From assembly GCA_013287475.1 (NCBI GenBank), contig JABDDT010000032.1, positions 1-33,791 of the forward strand: a DNA stretch of 33,791 bases. Reading direction: 5' to 3'. How positions within the stretch are numbered: the first letter of the stretch is position 1; every line of letters starts with the position of its first letter. The stretch is from Bacteroidota bacterium (GTDB lineage: Bacteria; Bacteroidota; Bacteroidia; Chitinophagales; Chitinophagaceae). The position numbers and the translations under genes are program-made. This document shows positions 7,896 to 15,949 of the stretch, piece by piece. The notes beneath the pieces are model-generated. The model was not told the origin of the DNA. It saw only the letters and a program-made list of their open reading frames with translations, and did not search any database.

Positions 7896-9020
7896 TTATA
7901 ATGTATTGATCAGTTCTTCGGTAAGTCCGAAGGAAACTGTCATCCCTGCACCACCGACAGCATTTACAATAAATACGTCAGGTTCAGGAGAGGAGAAAAG
8001 ATCAGGTTGGCCATTGGTAAGTTTTCCATAAACTCCATTCCACGATTCAATAAGTTCGGGGCGATTTAAAGATGTAAACTCCTGAAGATATTCCAGTATC
8101 ATGTTATTAATATGACTCCTGTCGAATGGATCCGGCGATAATCCGTATTCGTGAGAATCACCCACAGTCAACTGGCCAGTTTGATTTTGAGAAACCATCA
8201 CATGGATGCCCAGGTTGAGGAATTCAGACATATCTTCTTCATATCTTTTCTTTAATAAATGTAGTGATGGAGCGGCTTTGAAACTGGCATAGTGTATTAG
8301 AGAAAGGCCGCCGCACAAAGCCGGCCCTATTCTGGATAGTCCTGCTTCAACTAATCGCATCATCTGTAGTTTGCATTTAGTCAGTGGAAATTTTGCATAT
8401 TCTTCAGGATATAACGTTTCAAAATCAGATCCGCTGCAAATAAATACCTGATCGCACCGGATGATTTCGGATCCGATTGCAATTTGTCCGCTTCTTACTG
8501 CTGTTACAGTTTTACCCCAGATAAAATGAATATTTAATTTTTCCTGGAAGTAAACCGGCAGGATGGAAATCGCTTCCCTCGGATCAACGATAATTTCTTC
8601 ATTGCTATATAAACCACCAACACAATTTTTCTCTTTGGCAATAGCGGATTTTTTTAACAGTGCTTCTTTATTTAAAAGTTGAACATCCCTCCCTTCTTTT
8701 TTAAATATTTCAAATAGTTCCTGCAAAACCTTCCATTCATCGTCATGATAAGCCAGGTGCAGGCTACCGACAGGATCATACCATAGTTTAGAGGAATTCC
8801 CTATAACTTTCCAGATATCGCGGCTCTTTATCGATCTTTCATATTGTTTTCCCGCAGGCTGTCCAATTGGCCAGATCATACCAAAATTCCTTATCGAAGC
8901 ACCTGTAGCTTTAAAATTGCGTTCAATTATTTTCACAGCGTAACCCTTAATCGCTAATGCTCTTGCAGTAGCGAGTCCAACAATACCGGCACCGATAACA
9001 ATGGCTGATTTTTTTGACAT
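7896..9020 (-). CDS. FAD-dependent oxidoreductase, TIGR03364-type (phosphonate-associated)
   Basis: This 374-residue DAO-superfamily flavoenzyme has the dinucleotide motif VIGAGIVGLATARA (G10, G12, G15), the acidic ribose-binding IIERN, and the C-terminal FAD motif VNAVGGAGMTVSFGLTEEL. NFGMIWPIGQPAG near residue 45 is typical of the TIGR03364 group, which was defined by its association with phosphonate genes and proposed to oxidise amine nitrogen in aminophosphonates. Related phosphonate-cluster flavoenzymes act on N-alkylated 2-aminoethylphosphonate. It converges with the DUF5690 gene and diverges from the phospholipase C gene, with 132 bp between the latter two. The substrate is an inference from family and neighbours; another D-amino-acid or sarcosine oxidase-like reaction is possible. 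Confidence 0.82.
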   Translation of the reverse strand: MSKKSAIVIGAGIVGLATARALAIKGYAVKIIERNFKATGASIRNFGMIWPIGQPAGKQYERSIKSRDIWKVIGNSSKLWYDPVGSLHLAYHDDEWKVLQELFEIFKKEGRDVQLLNKEALLKKSAIAKEKNCVGGLYSNEEIIVDPREAISILPVYFQEKLNIHFIWGKTVTAVRSGQIAIGSEIIRCDQVFICSGSDFETLYPEEYAKFPLTKCKLQMMRLVEAGLSRIGPALCGGLSLIHYASFKAAPSLHLLKKRYEEDMSEFLNLGIHVMVSQNQTGQLTVGDSHEYGLSPDPFDRSHINNMILEYLQEFTSLNRPELIESWNGVYGKLTNGQPDLFSSPEPDVFIVNAVGGAGMTVSFGLTEELINTL

Positions 9021-9116
9021 ATTCTAAACTATTAATAAATCGATGACTCCACTTGTTTTTGAATAAATTTAATGATTAGTTCATGCGGTTAAACAACTGC
9101 ATTTATATGACCTGTT

Positions 9117-9124
9117 TACATTTG
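9117..9124 (+). promoter_or_regulatory. Possible -7 element for the phospholipase C gene
   Basis: TACATTTG matches the Bacteroidota -7 consensus TAnnTTTG and lies 28 bp before the phospholipase start. No TTG is found at the expected distance upstream, so activation by a regulator would be needed. This is a weak call. Confidence 0.35.
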
Positions 9125-9152
9125 ATATTTTATCAGGCGCTAAATCAAGGCA

Positions 9153-11726
9153 ATGGACACAAGGAGGGAATTTATAAAAAAAGCAACATTATTATCTGGT
9201 TTGACCGGCATGAATGCTCTTATACCTGCCGCCATACAGAAAGCACTTTCAATTGATCCAAGTCCGGGCAGCACATGGATGGATGCAGAGCATATCGTTA
9301 TTTTAATGCAGGAAAACCGGTCCTTTGATCACTGTTTTGGTACGTTGAAAGGTGTCAGGGGGTTTAATGATCCCCGTTTTATTCAGCTACCAAATGGGAA
9401 TCCGGTCTGGTTACAATCAAATGAAAAAGGCCAGACTTTTGCACCTTTCCATCTGAATATAAAGGATACAAAAGCAACCTGGATGAGCTCACTTCCTCAT
9501 TCATGGAAAAATCAGGTAAACGCACGCAATGATGGAAAATATGATCAATGGTTAAATGAAAAAAGAAACAGCATTAAAGAATATGCGGATATGCCCCTGA
9601 CAATGGGATATTATAACAGGGAGGACATTCCGTTTTATTATGCATTAGCAGACGGATTTACAGTTTGTGATCAGCATTTCTGTTCATCACTTACGGGTAC
9701 CAATCCAAACAGACTTTTTTTCTGGACGGGTACCGTTCGCGCCGAGCAAAATGAAAATTCCATGGCACATGTTTGGAACGATGATATGGATTACGAGACA
9801 CTTCATTGGAAGACATTTCCCGAGATTCTGGATGACAATGATATTTCCTGGAAGTTTTATCAGAATGAAGTGAGCATTGATGTCGGATTCAAGGATGAAG
9901 AAGATCCCTGGTTATCTAATTTTCAGGACAACCCGCTTGAATTCTTTTCGCAATATAATATTCGGCTTCATGGTAAGCATCTTATTCAGGTAAGAAATCT
10001 GATTAATTCATTACCAGCTGAAATCGATTCATTGCAAAAAAAATTAGATAACCTGCAGCCTTCTGATCCTTCAAAAATAGAAGTGCAGAAAGAATTGAAT
10101 AAAAAGAAAAAATCTCTTGAAGGGGCAATCAAAGAAATAAAGGATAATAGTCAGGAAAAATTTGATTCCCTTTCTTTAAAGGATAAAAGCCTTCACCAGA
10201 AAGCATTTGTTACGAATGTAAATGATCCGGATTATCATTCACTTGAAGAAATTACATATGAGGATAACGGTTCCGGACGTAATTTAAAATTGCCTAAGGG
10301 TGATCTTTTTCATCAGTTCAGGGATGATGTAAAAACGGGGAAGCTGCCGACCGTTTCATGGATTGCAGCACCTGAAAATTTATCTGATCATCCGTCATCC
10401 GCCTGGTTTGGAGCATGGTATATTTCAGAACTCATGGACATACTTACACAAAATCCTGATGTTTGGAAGAAGACGATTTTTATCCTTACCTACGATGAAA
10501 ATGATGGTTACTTTGATCACTTTCCACCATTTGTTGCGCCGCATTCTGGAAGAAGTGAAACCGGTAAAACTTCTGAAGGTATTGATACGCGGGTCGAATT
10601 CGTTACTCTCCAACAGGAAAAAGAAAGAAAAAGATTTCCTGAACCATACAGTCGTGAAAGCTCAATCGGACTAGGTTACCGTGTACCTCTGATTGTAGCA
10701 TCTCCATGGAGTCGTGGAGGATTTGTCAACTCAGAAGTGTTTGATCATACTTCTTCTTTACAATTTCTGGAAATATTTCTCAGTCAAAAAACCGGAAAGC
10801 CCATTCAGTCTTCCCTTATCAGTGAATGGCGACGAACCGTATGCGGAAATTTGACTTCTGTATTCAAAACATCAGATCCGGACCAGGCAGCAAATCTGGA
10901 ATTTGTAAAAAAAGATCCCTTTATGGAATCTGTTTATAATGCAAAATTTAAAAAACTGCCTTCAGGATATAAAGCATTAACTCCGGATGAAATTAGTGAG
11001 TTCCGCAAAGATCCATTTGCATCACACTTTATGCCGAAACAGGAACCTGGTATCAAACCATCCAATGGTTTATTGTATCAGTTATATGCCGAAGGGAAAT
11101 TGAATGAAACGAAAAATGCATTTGATATCAGATTTGAAGCAAGCGGAAAAGTATTTGGTAAAAAAGCTCTCGGATCACCATTCAATGTATACGCACCCGG
11201 AAAATATATTCATTTGGAAAACGGATCGCATGTTTTAAAAGAACTTCGTACCTGGGCATTTGCAGTGAAATCCTCGGATCATATTGAAGCCTCATGGCCA
11301 CTGCAGGAGTTCGAAAATAATCTGTATCACTTAAGAGTTTACGGGCCAAATGGATTTTATCGTGAATTCAAAGGGTCTGTTCTTGATCCGCAGGTTGAAA
11401 TATTTTGTGAATATCAAACCGGGACGATTAATAAAATGAAGCTTACGGGTAATATTCAAATCATCATGCATAATCCAACAAGTGCACCTTTCAGGGTACT
11501 AATTACAGATAATGTTTATAAAAGTACGCCGTTAAAAAAAATTCTGCATCCTGCCGATAGAAATATTGATAATGTCATAGTACCGATAGATCTTTCGAAG
11601 AATTTCGGATGGTATGATTTTACAATAAAAATAATCGGGAACAATCTTTTTGAAAAGAGATACGCAGGCAGGGTGGAAACAGGCGAGCAGGGATACAGTG
11701 ATCCTTATATGGGAAGGACAATTTAA
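9153..11726 (+). CDS. Tat-exported phosphocholine-specific phospholipase C
   Basis: The 857-residue protein opens with a twin-arginine signal (RREFIKKATLLSG, residues 4-16) and then the phosphoesterase motif HIVILMQENRSFDHCFGT (E54-N55), followed by GMNALIP-type mature start, NRLFFWTGT and TYDENDGYFDH. These define the non-haemolytic/haemolytic PlcN/PlcH family (TIGR03396), which releases phosphocholine or similar head groups from phospholipids in the periplasm or outside. Two C-terminal DUF756 beta domains (about 650-740 and 750-850) are present. Residues roughly 275-345 form a charged, coiled-coil-like insertion. The stop overlaps the stop of the convergent histidine kinase by 4 bp. In other bacteria such enzymes are phosphate-starvation induced. 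Confidence 0.93.
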   Translation: MDTRREFIKKATLLSGLTGMNALIPAAIQKALSIDPSPGSTWMDAEHIVILMQENRSFDHCFGTLKGVRGFNDPRFIQLPNGNPVWLQSNEKGQTFAPFHLNIKDTKATWMSSLPHSWKNQVNARNDGKYDQWLNEKRNSIKEYADMPLTMGYYNREDIPFYYALADGFTVCDQHFCSSLTGTNPNRLFFWTGTVRAEQNENSMAHVWNDDMDYETLHWKTFPEILDDNDISWKFYQNEVSIDVGFKDEEDPWLSNFQDNPLEFFSQYNIRLHGKHLIQVRNLINSLPAEIDSLQKKLDNLQPSDPSKIEVQKELNKKKKSLEGAIKEIKDNSQEKFDSLSLKDKSLHQKAFVTNVNDPDYHSLEEITYEDNGSGRNLKLPKGDLFHQFRDDVKTGKLPTVSWIAAPENLSDHPSSAWFGAWYISELMDILTQNPDVWKKTIFILTYDENDGYFDHFPPFVAPHSGRSETGKTSEGIDTRVEFVTLQQEKERKRFPEPYSRESSIGLGYRVPLIVASPWSRGGFVNSEVFDHTSSLQFLEIFLSQKTGKPIQSSLISEWRRTVCGNLTSVFKTSDPDQAANLEFVKKDPFMESVYNAKFKKLPSGYKALTPDEISEFRKDPFASHFMPKQEPGIKPSNGLLYQLYAEGKLNETKNAFDIRFEASGKVFGKKALGSPFNVYAPGKYIHLENGSHVLKELRTWAFAVKSSDHIEASWPLQEFENNLYHLRVYGPNGFYREFKGSVLDPQVEIFCEYQTGTINKMKLTGNIQIIMHNPTSAPFRVLITDNVYKSTPLKKILHPADRNIDNVIVPIDLSKNFGWYDFTIKIIGNNLFEKRYAGRVETGEQGYSDPYMGRTI

Positions 11727-12772
11727 TCCTTCTTCGTCTCCAGTGTAAATCCAATGGAAGTCCCAACATCTGGTGTGCTGCGAACATGAATGGGTTGACC
11801 GTGGGCTTCAATTATATGTTTACATATTGCAAGACCAAGGCCCGTACCGCCTTTATCACGGCTCCTGGCAGAATCTGTACGGTAAAATCTTTCAAAAATA
11901 CGCTGCAGGTGTTCTTCTTCGATTCCTATACCGTCGTCGGTAATTTCTACAAGCACGTGTTTGCCATCTGTGGAATAAATACTTGCCAGTATGCTTCCAT
12001 GTTGCTTTCCATATTTTGATGCATTCTCTACGAGATTGAGTAATACCATCCTGATCTTTTCCTTATCAGCAAAAACCGAAGTGGGATATTCGCAACCTTT
12101 TTTAATACCTGTGCGCATTTTTTTATCCTGCATGTTGATGGAAAGGGATTCAAAGACTTCCCGTATCAGATCCTGGATAACAAAATTTTCTTTAAGCAAT
12201 AACAATTCTCCTCTTTCAAGCTTTGAAATTTCATCCAGGTCGTTCATCAGATTTACAAGTCTTTCCACATTTCGTTCTGTGTTTTCCAGAAAACGTTTCC
12301 TGACATTCTGGTCATCCATTGCACCGTTCAGAAGTGTATCTACATAACCCTGGATAGCAAAAATGGGTGTTTTTAATTCATGGGAAAGATTCTGCAGAAA
12401 CTCCTTGCGAAAAGCTTCATTTTTGCGCAGCAGTTCAATCTCTTCCATTTGTTTGTTTCCCCATCTTTCCACATCCTCACGCACTTCGTCAATGCTTTTC
12501 TTGGGAAGAATATATTTGAAATATACTTCTTCCTTTCTCGTTGCCTTCGTCTGATGGATGAATTTATATATCAGCTTGATTTTCCTGTTTATGAATTTTT
12601 CAAGTGTTAGCTGAATAAGAAGATATGAGCCCGTAAATACGATCAGAAGTGAGGCAAATCCGTTGATCCAGCTGGAAGTAAGAATATAAATTCCGATGGC
12701 GACAGAAGATGCGAGTACAATTGCTGTGAAAGCGGATAGTTGCTTTGGAGTAAGATTCTGCGTATTGAGCAT
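11723..12772 (-). CDS. Sensor histidine kinase, PhoR-like
   Basis: The 349-residue membrane kinase has two N-terminal transmembrane helices (about 13-32 and 36-56) with almost no periplasmic loop, a linker of about 60 residues, the phosphoacceptor H131 in NLSHELKTP, and a HATPase domain with the N box LLNLVENASKYG, DDGIGI, FERFYRTD and GGTGLGLA. The architecture, like E. coli PhoR without a large sensor domain, suggests intramembrane or partner-mediated sensing. It lies directly behind the response regulator: its ATG is adjacent to the regulator's stop codon. Phosphate as the signal is inferred from the neighbouring phosphorus genes; the same subfamily serves other stimuli in Bacteroidota. 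Confidence 0.9.
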   Translation of the reverse strand: MLNTQNLTPKQLSAFTAIVLASSVAIGIYILTSSWINGFASLLIVFTGSYLLIQLTLEKFINRKIKLIYKFIHQTKATRKEEVYFKYILPKKSIDEVREDVERWGNKQMEEIELLRKNEAFRKEFLQNLSHELKTPIFAIQGYVDTLLNGAMDDQNVRKRFLENTERNVERLVNLMNDLDEISKLERGELLLLKENFVIQDLIREVFESLSINMQDKKMRTGIKKGCEYPTSVFADKEKIRMVLLNLVENASKYGKQHGSILASIYSTDGKHVLVEITDDGIGIEEEHLQRIFERFYRTDSARSRDKGGTGLGLAICKHIIEAHGQPIHVRSTPDVGTSIGFTLETKKD

Positions 12773-13453
12773 TTAGTTCACAAACTTATAACCCACACCC
12801 TTTACAGTGGTAATGCAGTCCAATCCGAGTTTCTGACGGATCTTGCGGATATGCACGTCAATGGTGCGGTCTCCTACAATAACATCATTACCCCATACCT
12901 GGTTCAGGATTTCATTGCGCAAAAATACTCTTCCGGGACGGGAAGCAAGAAGATAAAGCAGTTCAAATTCCTTTTTTGCCAGCGTCACCTGGCGTTCATC
13001 CACCACCACTTCAAATTTTGTCGGGTCAATACTGAGGTTTCCCCTTTTCAGAACTTTTTCAGCGGATTCTTTATTGGAACGTCGCAAGAGGGCGCCAACC
13101 CTGCTTACAATTACTTTAGGACTCACCGGTTTGTTTACATAGTCATCAGCGCCGCTTTCCAGCCCCTTAATTTGAAAACCCTCATCATTTAACGCCGTAA
13201 GCATAAGGATGAGGGTGTCATGAAAAACCGGCTGGGTTCGCAGTATCTCGCAAACCTCTACCCCGCTTTTCTTAGGCATCATAATATCCAGAATAATCAG
13301 GTCAGGATGTGTTGATTTAGCCTTGACCAGCGCATCTTCCCCGTCTTTGGCGGTAGTTACCTCATAACCTTCCCGAACGAGGTTATATTGAAGAACTTCA
13401 AGGATGTCCGGCTCATCATCTGCGATTAGAATTTTCTTGCCTTTGGCATCCAT
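12773..13453 (-). CDS. OmpR/PhoB-type response regulator
   Basis: The protein of 226 residues has a receiver domain with the acidic pair D12/D13, phosphorylation site D56 in LIILDIMMPKKSG, and the conserved Lys in DYVNKPVS, followed by an OmpR-type winged helix (GDRTIDVHIRKIRQKLG as recognition helix). I start at ATG 13453 rather than the in-frame TTG six bases upstream. It is cotranscribed with the PhoR-like kinase, whose start codon is adjacent to its stop. It diverges from the secreted 739-residue protein. PhoB-like assignment rests on domain type plus phosphorus neighbours. Confidence 0.92.
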   Translation of the reverse strand: MDAKGKKILIADDEPDILEVLQYNLVREGYEVTTAKDGEDALVKAKSTHPDLIILDIMMPKKSGVEVCEILRTQPVFHDTLILMLTALNDEGFQIKGLESGADDYVNKPVSPKVIVSRVGALLRRSNKESAEKVLKRGNLSIDPTKFEVVVDERQVTLAKKEFELLYLLASRPGRVFLRNEILNQVWGNDVIVGDRTIDVHIRKIRQKLGLDCITTVKGVGYKFVN

Positions 13454-13469
13454 TAACAAAAAATTTACG

Positions 13470-13477
13470 CAAAACTA
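13470..13477 (-). promoter_or_regulatory. Possible -7 element of the response regulator-kinase operon
   Basis: On the minus strand TAGTTTTG fits TAnnTTTG and ends 16 bp before the regulator's ATG, giving a very short leader. No TTG lies at the expected -33 position. Confidence 0.4.
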
Positions 13478-13588
13478 ACCGAAAACTATCGTAGGGATGG
13501 GGAAATGACCTGAGTTTACAATTTTTTAATACTGGATATTGAGCTGAAGGCTTAAAGCCGAAGTCATAAAACCCGGTTTATGGTGTAT

Positions 13589-13638
13589 GGTCGATGGTTT
13601 ATGGTCGTCTAAATACCGTCGACCATAAACCATCAACC
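13589..13638. repeat. 19-bp inverted repeat upstream of the clan CD-like gene
   Basis: Arms 13589-13607 and 13620-13638 pair at 18 of 19 positions around a 12 nt loop; the left arm is preceded by two more partial copies of the TTTATGGT/GTATGGTC unit (from 13575). The element sits in the divergent 238 bp gap and ends 3 bp before the -33 box of the promoter at 13642-13671. It could be an operator for that promoter or another member of the intergenic hairpin group. Confidence 0.7.
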
Positions 13639-13641
13639 GTC

Positions 13642-13671
13642 TTGCGCATCCCGGAAATGGCTGTATTTTTG
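13642..13671 (+). promoter_or_regulatory. Bacteroidota-type promoter for the 739-residue secreted protein
   Basis: TTG (13642-13644), 19 bp spacer, TATTTTTG (13664-13671): an exact match to the TTG/TAnnTTTG primary sigma-factor consensus. It would give a leader of about 20 nt before ATG 13698. Confidence 0.75.
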
Positions 13672-13697
13672 TTGTATTGGGTTGGACCGCCTAAAAT

Positions 13698-15917
13698 ATG
13701 AAGATAATTATCCGTTTTCTCCTAGTACCGATTTCTCTGCTGCTGACCCTGCCCTTATTTGCGCAAACAGCTAATCCTTCTTTTAAAATTCAACAGGAGC
13801 ATAAATTGTGGCACGACAATATTGACAAGGAGCAATTGAGACTTCTGGCCCTCGATGGAAAGGCTGATGATATCATTCAGGCTTCAAAGGACGAAAATGT
13901 TAATCTCGAAATCGCTGATGTGATGATCCGTCAGGTTGACCTTCTACAGGAAAAGATTGAAACGGATTCCGCTCTCAGCGGACAAATGAAGATTAAAAAT
14001 CTGCGTTCCCTGGAATCAATGATTAAAGGATACAACAACCATTTCAGAAAAAAGGATTTCCCGCCTTCCATGGCACCTGTACTTTTTGATGCTTTTGTAA
14101 AAGCGATGGAATATGACCGGCTGAACATGAGTATCACTCCCGTGATTGCCGAAAATAGTTATGGAGTGGGTAATATCCTGGTAGAGTGTTTTTTACTGCC
14201 GGTCGAAAACCCCGGAGTAAAAGAATCACGCGTACTGCTCATAAGAAAATACTGCGAATTGCACCCAAATGAGATTTTCCCGATTCTCAGTTCAAATCCT
14301 GATCTGCCGTTTACTGACAGCCTGATCATAACCGGGGGCAGAAAAAATATTCGCAAGCTGTATGATTATGCTTCCGGGAATACAGTGCTTTCTTCCAGAA
14401 TACGTAATAGCAACGATTCCCTGATCAGCATGGTAGGAAGAATTGCATCCAGTAAAAGCGGGCAGCTTTATCTTCCATTCCTTGACAATCTTATCAACCA
14501 CCGAATTACCATTGCAGATATCAATAAGGTAAAAGATAATAATCTCGAATATTACAAGCTTCTGGTAAAAACGAGAATGGACTACGCGGCCCGCATGCTT
14601 CCGCCGTTTCAGGATACCGCTTTGGAAATGGAAGCACTGACAACAATGCTCCAAAGCAAGGGTAAAGACGTTTTTGTTCGTGAGATCAATGCCCTGCACG
14701 ATAAACCTGCGTCGGTCAGGTTTAAAATCCTGGATCCTCTGACACCTGCTGAACTATATTATCTCATTGTATTAAGTGAGGATGAAATATATACCTCCAG
14801 TTATCTCGGTGTTTACGAACGAATTTTTCAACGTATGTCTGTGCCGCGCGGAGATAGTCTTATCATCCAAATGCATGGCGATTATTTCAGGAAATTCATA
14901 AAGATGGCTGCTGCATATAATAAACTGGATTATTTCCTGGCCACAATGGATAAGGATAATGCAGCAACCATAATGAAGGCCTTTATTATTGGCCTTGAAA
15001 GAGCCAATGAAGAAGATGCAGTAGATGTAGCAGATTCCTATAGCAGCATATTCGATAAAAATCCACCGCTGGCAGCATTTGTTTTGAATGAAGTAAAGTG
15101 GAATTATAAAAGAAACCTTATCAACAGCGATAAGCGCGGAACAGTGATCTACCACCTGATGGAGGCCCTCTTTGAATCTGCCGATACAACTCAGGCAGTT
15201 GACCTGTCTGCCAAGCTTGGAATACCTCCGGTATATACAGTTAGTTATGATTCTTTGAAAGACGATAGTGGCCGGGTTATTCAACAGGTTTTTTTCTATG
15301 GAGATGAGGACAAAGACGGACAAAATTCATATCAGGATTTTCTAAAATTATTTTTGGGAAAACCCGAATGGAAAGTAACCCTGAATCCTACAAAAGAATG
15401 GATATGGATTCAATCGATAAAAGGGAAACCTGTCTGGATCTTTGCCAATCGTCCACTTTTCGGAGAGGATGATCCGGATGATAAAGCACAGCACCACCTG
15501 GATGATTATCTCTATGACAACAAACTCGAACCCACCATTTATATTCATCGTGGGCATAGTTACCATGTGCGATATACTCTGAAACAACTTCAACCTTCAG
15601 CAAAGATTGTTATCCTGGGTTCCTGTGGCGGTTATAATAACTTAAGTGAAGTGCTCAGTATTAGTCCTGATGCTCATATCATTTCTTCTAAACAGGTCGG
15701 AACGAAATCAGTGAATGAACCGATCCTTCAGGCAATCAACAGCGACCTGCTGGATGGAAATAATATCGATTGGCTGCCAATATGGAAGACACTGACGGAG
15801 AAATTTAAAAAAGACCCTGTTGCGCGCGAAAGATTTGACGACTATATTCCTCCTTATAAAAACCTGGGCGTTATTTTTATAAAAGCTTATCGCAACGCGA
15901 TGGGGGAAGAGGATTAA
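13698..15917 (+). CDS. Secreted protein with possible caspase-fold (clan CD) C-terminal domain
   Basis: The 739-residue protein has a signal peptide (hydrophobic 5-20, ending LFAQ), a long helical middle section (about 30-480) without a family I recognise, a calcium-like loop GDEDKDGQNSYQDF near 535-550, and a C-terminal alpha/beta domain. In that domain TIYIHRGHSYHV (H617 and H620) is followed by KIVILGSCGG with C643, and then by IISSKQVGTKSVNEPILQAI. Strand-His-Gly and strand-x-x-Cys order is the catalytic layout of clan CD peptidases (caspase, CHAT, gingipain), and the last segment resembles the helix after the CHAT Cys. His-to-Cys spacing is short, so activity is unproven. It has its own promoter and precedes the ABC exporter by 32 bp. 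Confidence 0.7.
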   Translation: MKIIIRFLLVPISLLLTLPLFAQTANPSFKIQQEHKLWHDNIDKEQLRLLALDGKADDIIQASKDENVNLEIADVMIRQVDLLQEKIETDSALSGQMKIKNLRSLESMIKGYNNHFRKKDFPPSMAPVLFDAFVKAMEYDRLNMSITPVIAENSYGVGNILVECFLLPVENPGVKESRVLLIRKYCELHPNEIFPILSSNPDLPFTDSLIITGGRKNIRKLYDYASGNTVLSSRIRNSNDSLISMVGRIASSKSGQLYLPFLDNLINHRITIADINKVKDNNLEYYKLLVKTRMDYAARMLPPFQDTALEMEALTTMLQSKGKDVFVREINALHDKPASVRFKILDPLTPAELYYLIVLSEDEIYTSSYLGVYERIFQRMSVPRGDSLIIQMHGDYFRKFIKMAAAYNKLDYFLATMDKDNAATIMKAFIIGLERANEEDAVDVADSYSSIFDKNPPLAAFVLNEVKWNYKRNLINSDKRGTVIYHLMEALFESADTTQAVDLSAKLGIPPVYTVSYDSLKDDSGRVIQQVFFYGDEDKDGQNSYQDFLKLFLGKPEWKVTLNPTKEWIWIQSIKGKPVWIFANRPLFGEDDPDDKAQHHLDDYLYDNKLEPTIYIHRGHSYHVRYTLKQLQPSAKIVILGSCGGYNNLSEVLSISPDAHIISSKQVGTKSVNEPILQAINSDLLDGNNIDWLPIWKTLTEKFKKDPVARERFDDYIPPYKNLGVIFIKAYRNAMGEED

Positions 15918-15949
15918 TTTTAACTTTTTAATTTTTACTTTTTACTTCA
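15915..15949. repeat. Degenerate ACTTTTTA-type repeat after a stop codon
   Basis: From the TAA stop of the secreted protein (15915-15917) to the ABC transporter start, the spacer is made of degenerate T-rich units of about 8 bp (TTTTAACT, TTTTAATT, TTTACTTT). It is low complexity and could simply be a T-rich leader; it is listed because it fits the pattern of repeats starting at stop codons. Confidence 0.35.

Noticed and set aside
14292..15323. Minus-strand frames of 135 and 183 codons inside the secreted clan CD-like gene
   Set aside because: They are antisense to a 739-codon frame with signal peptide and promoter and lack any recognisable domain.
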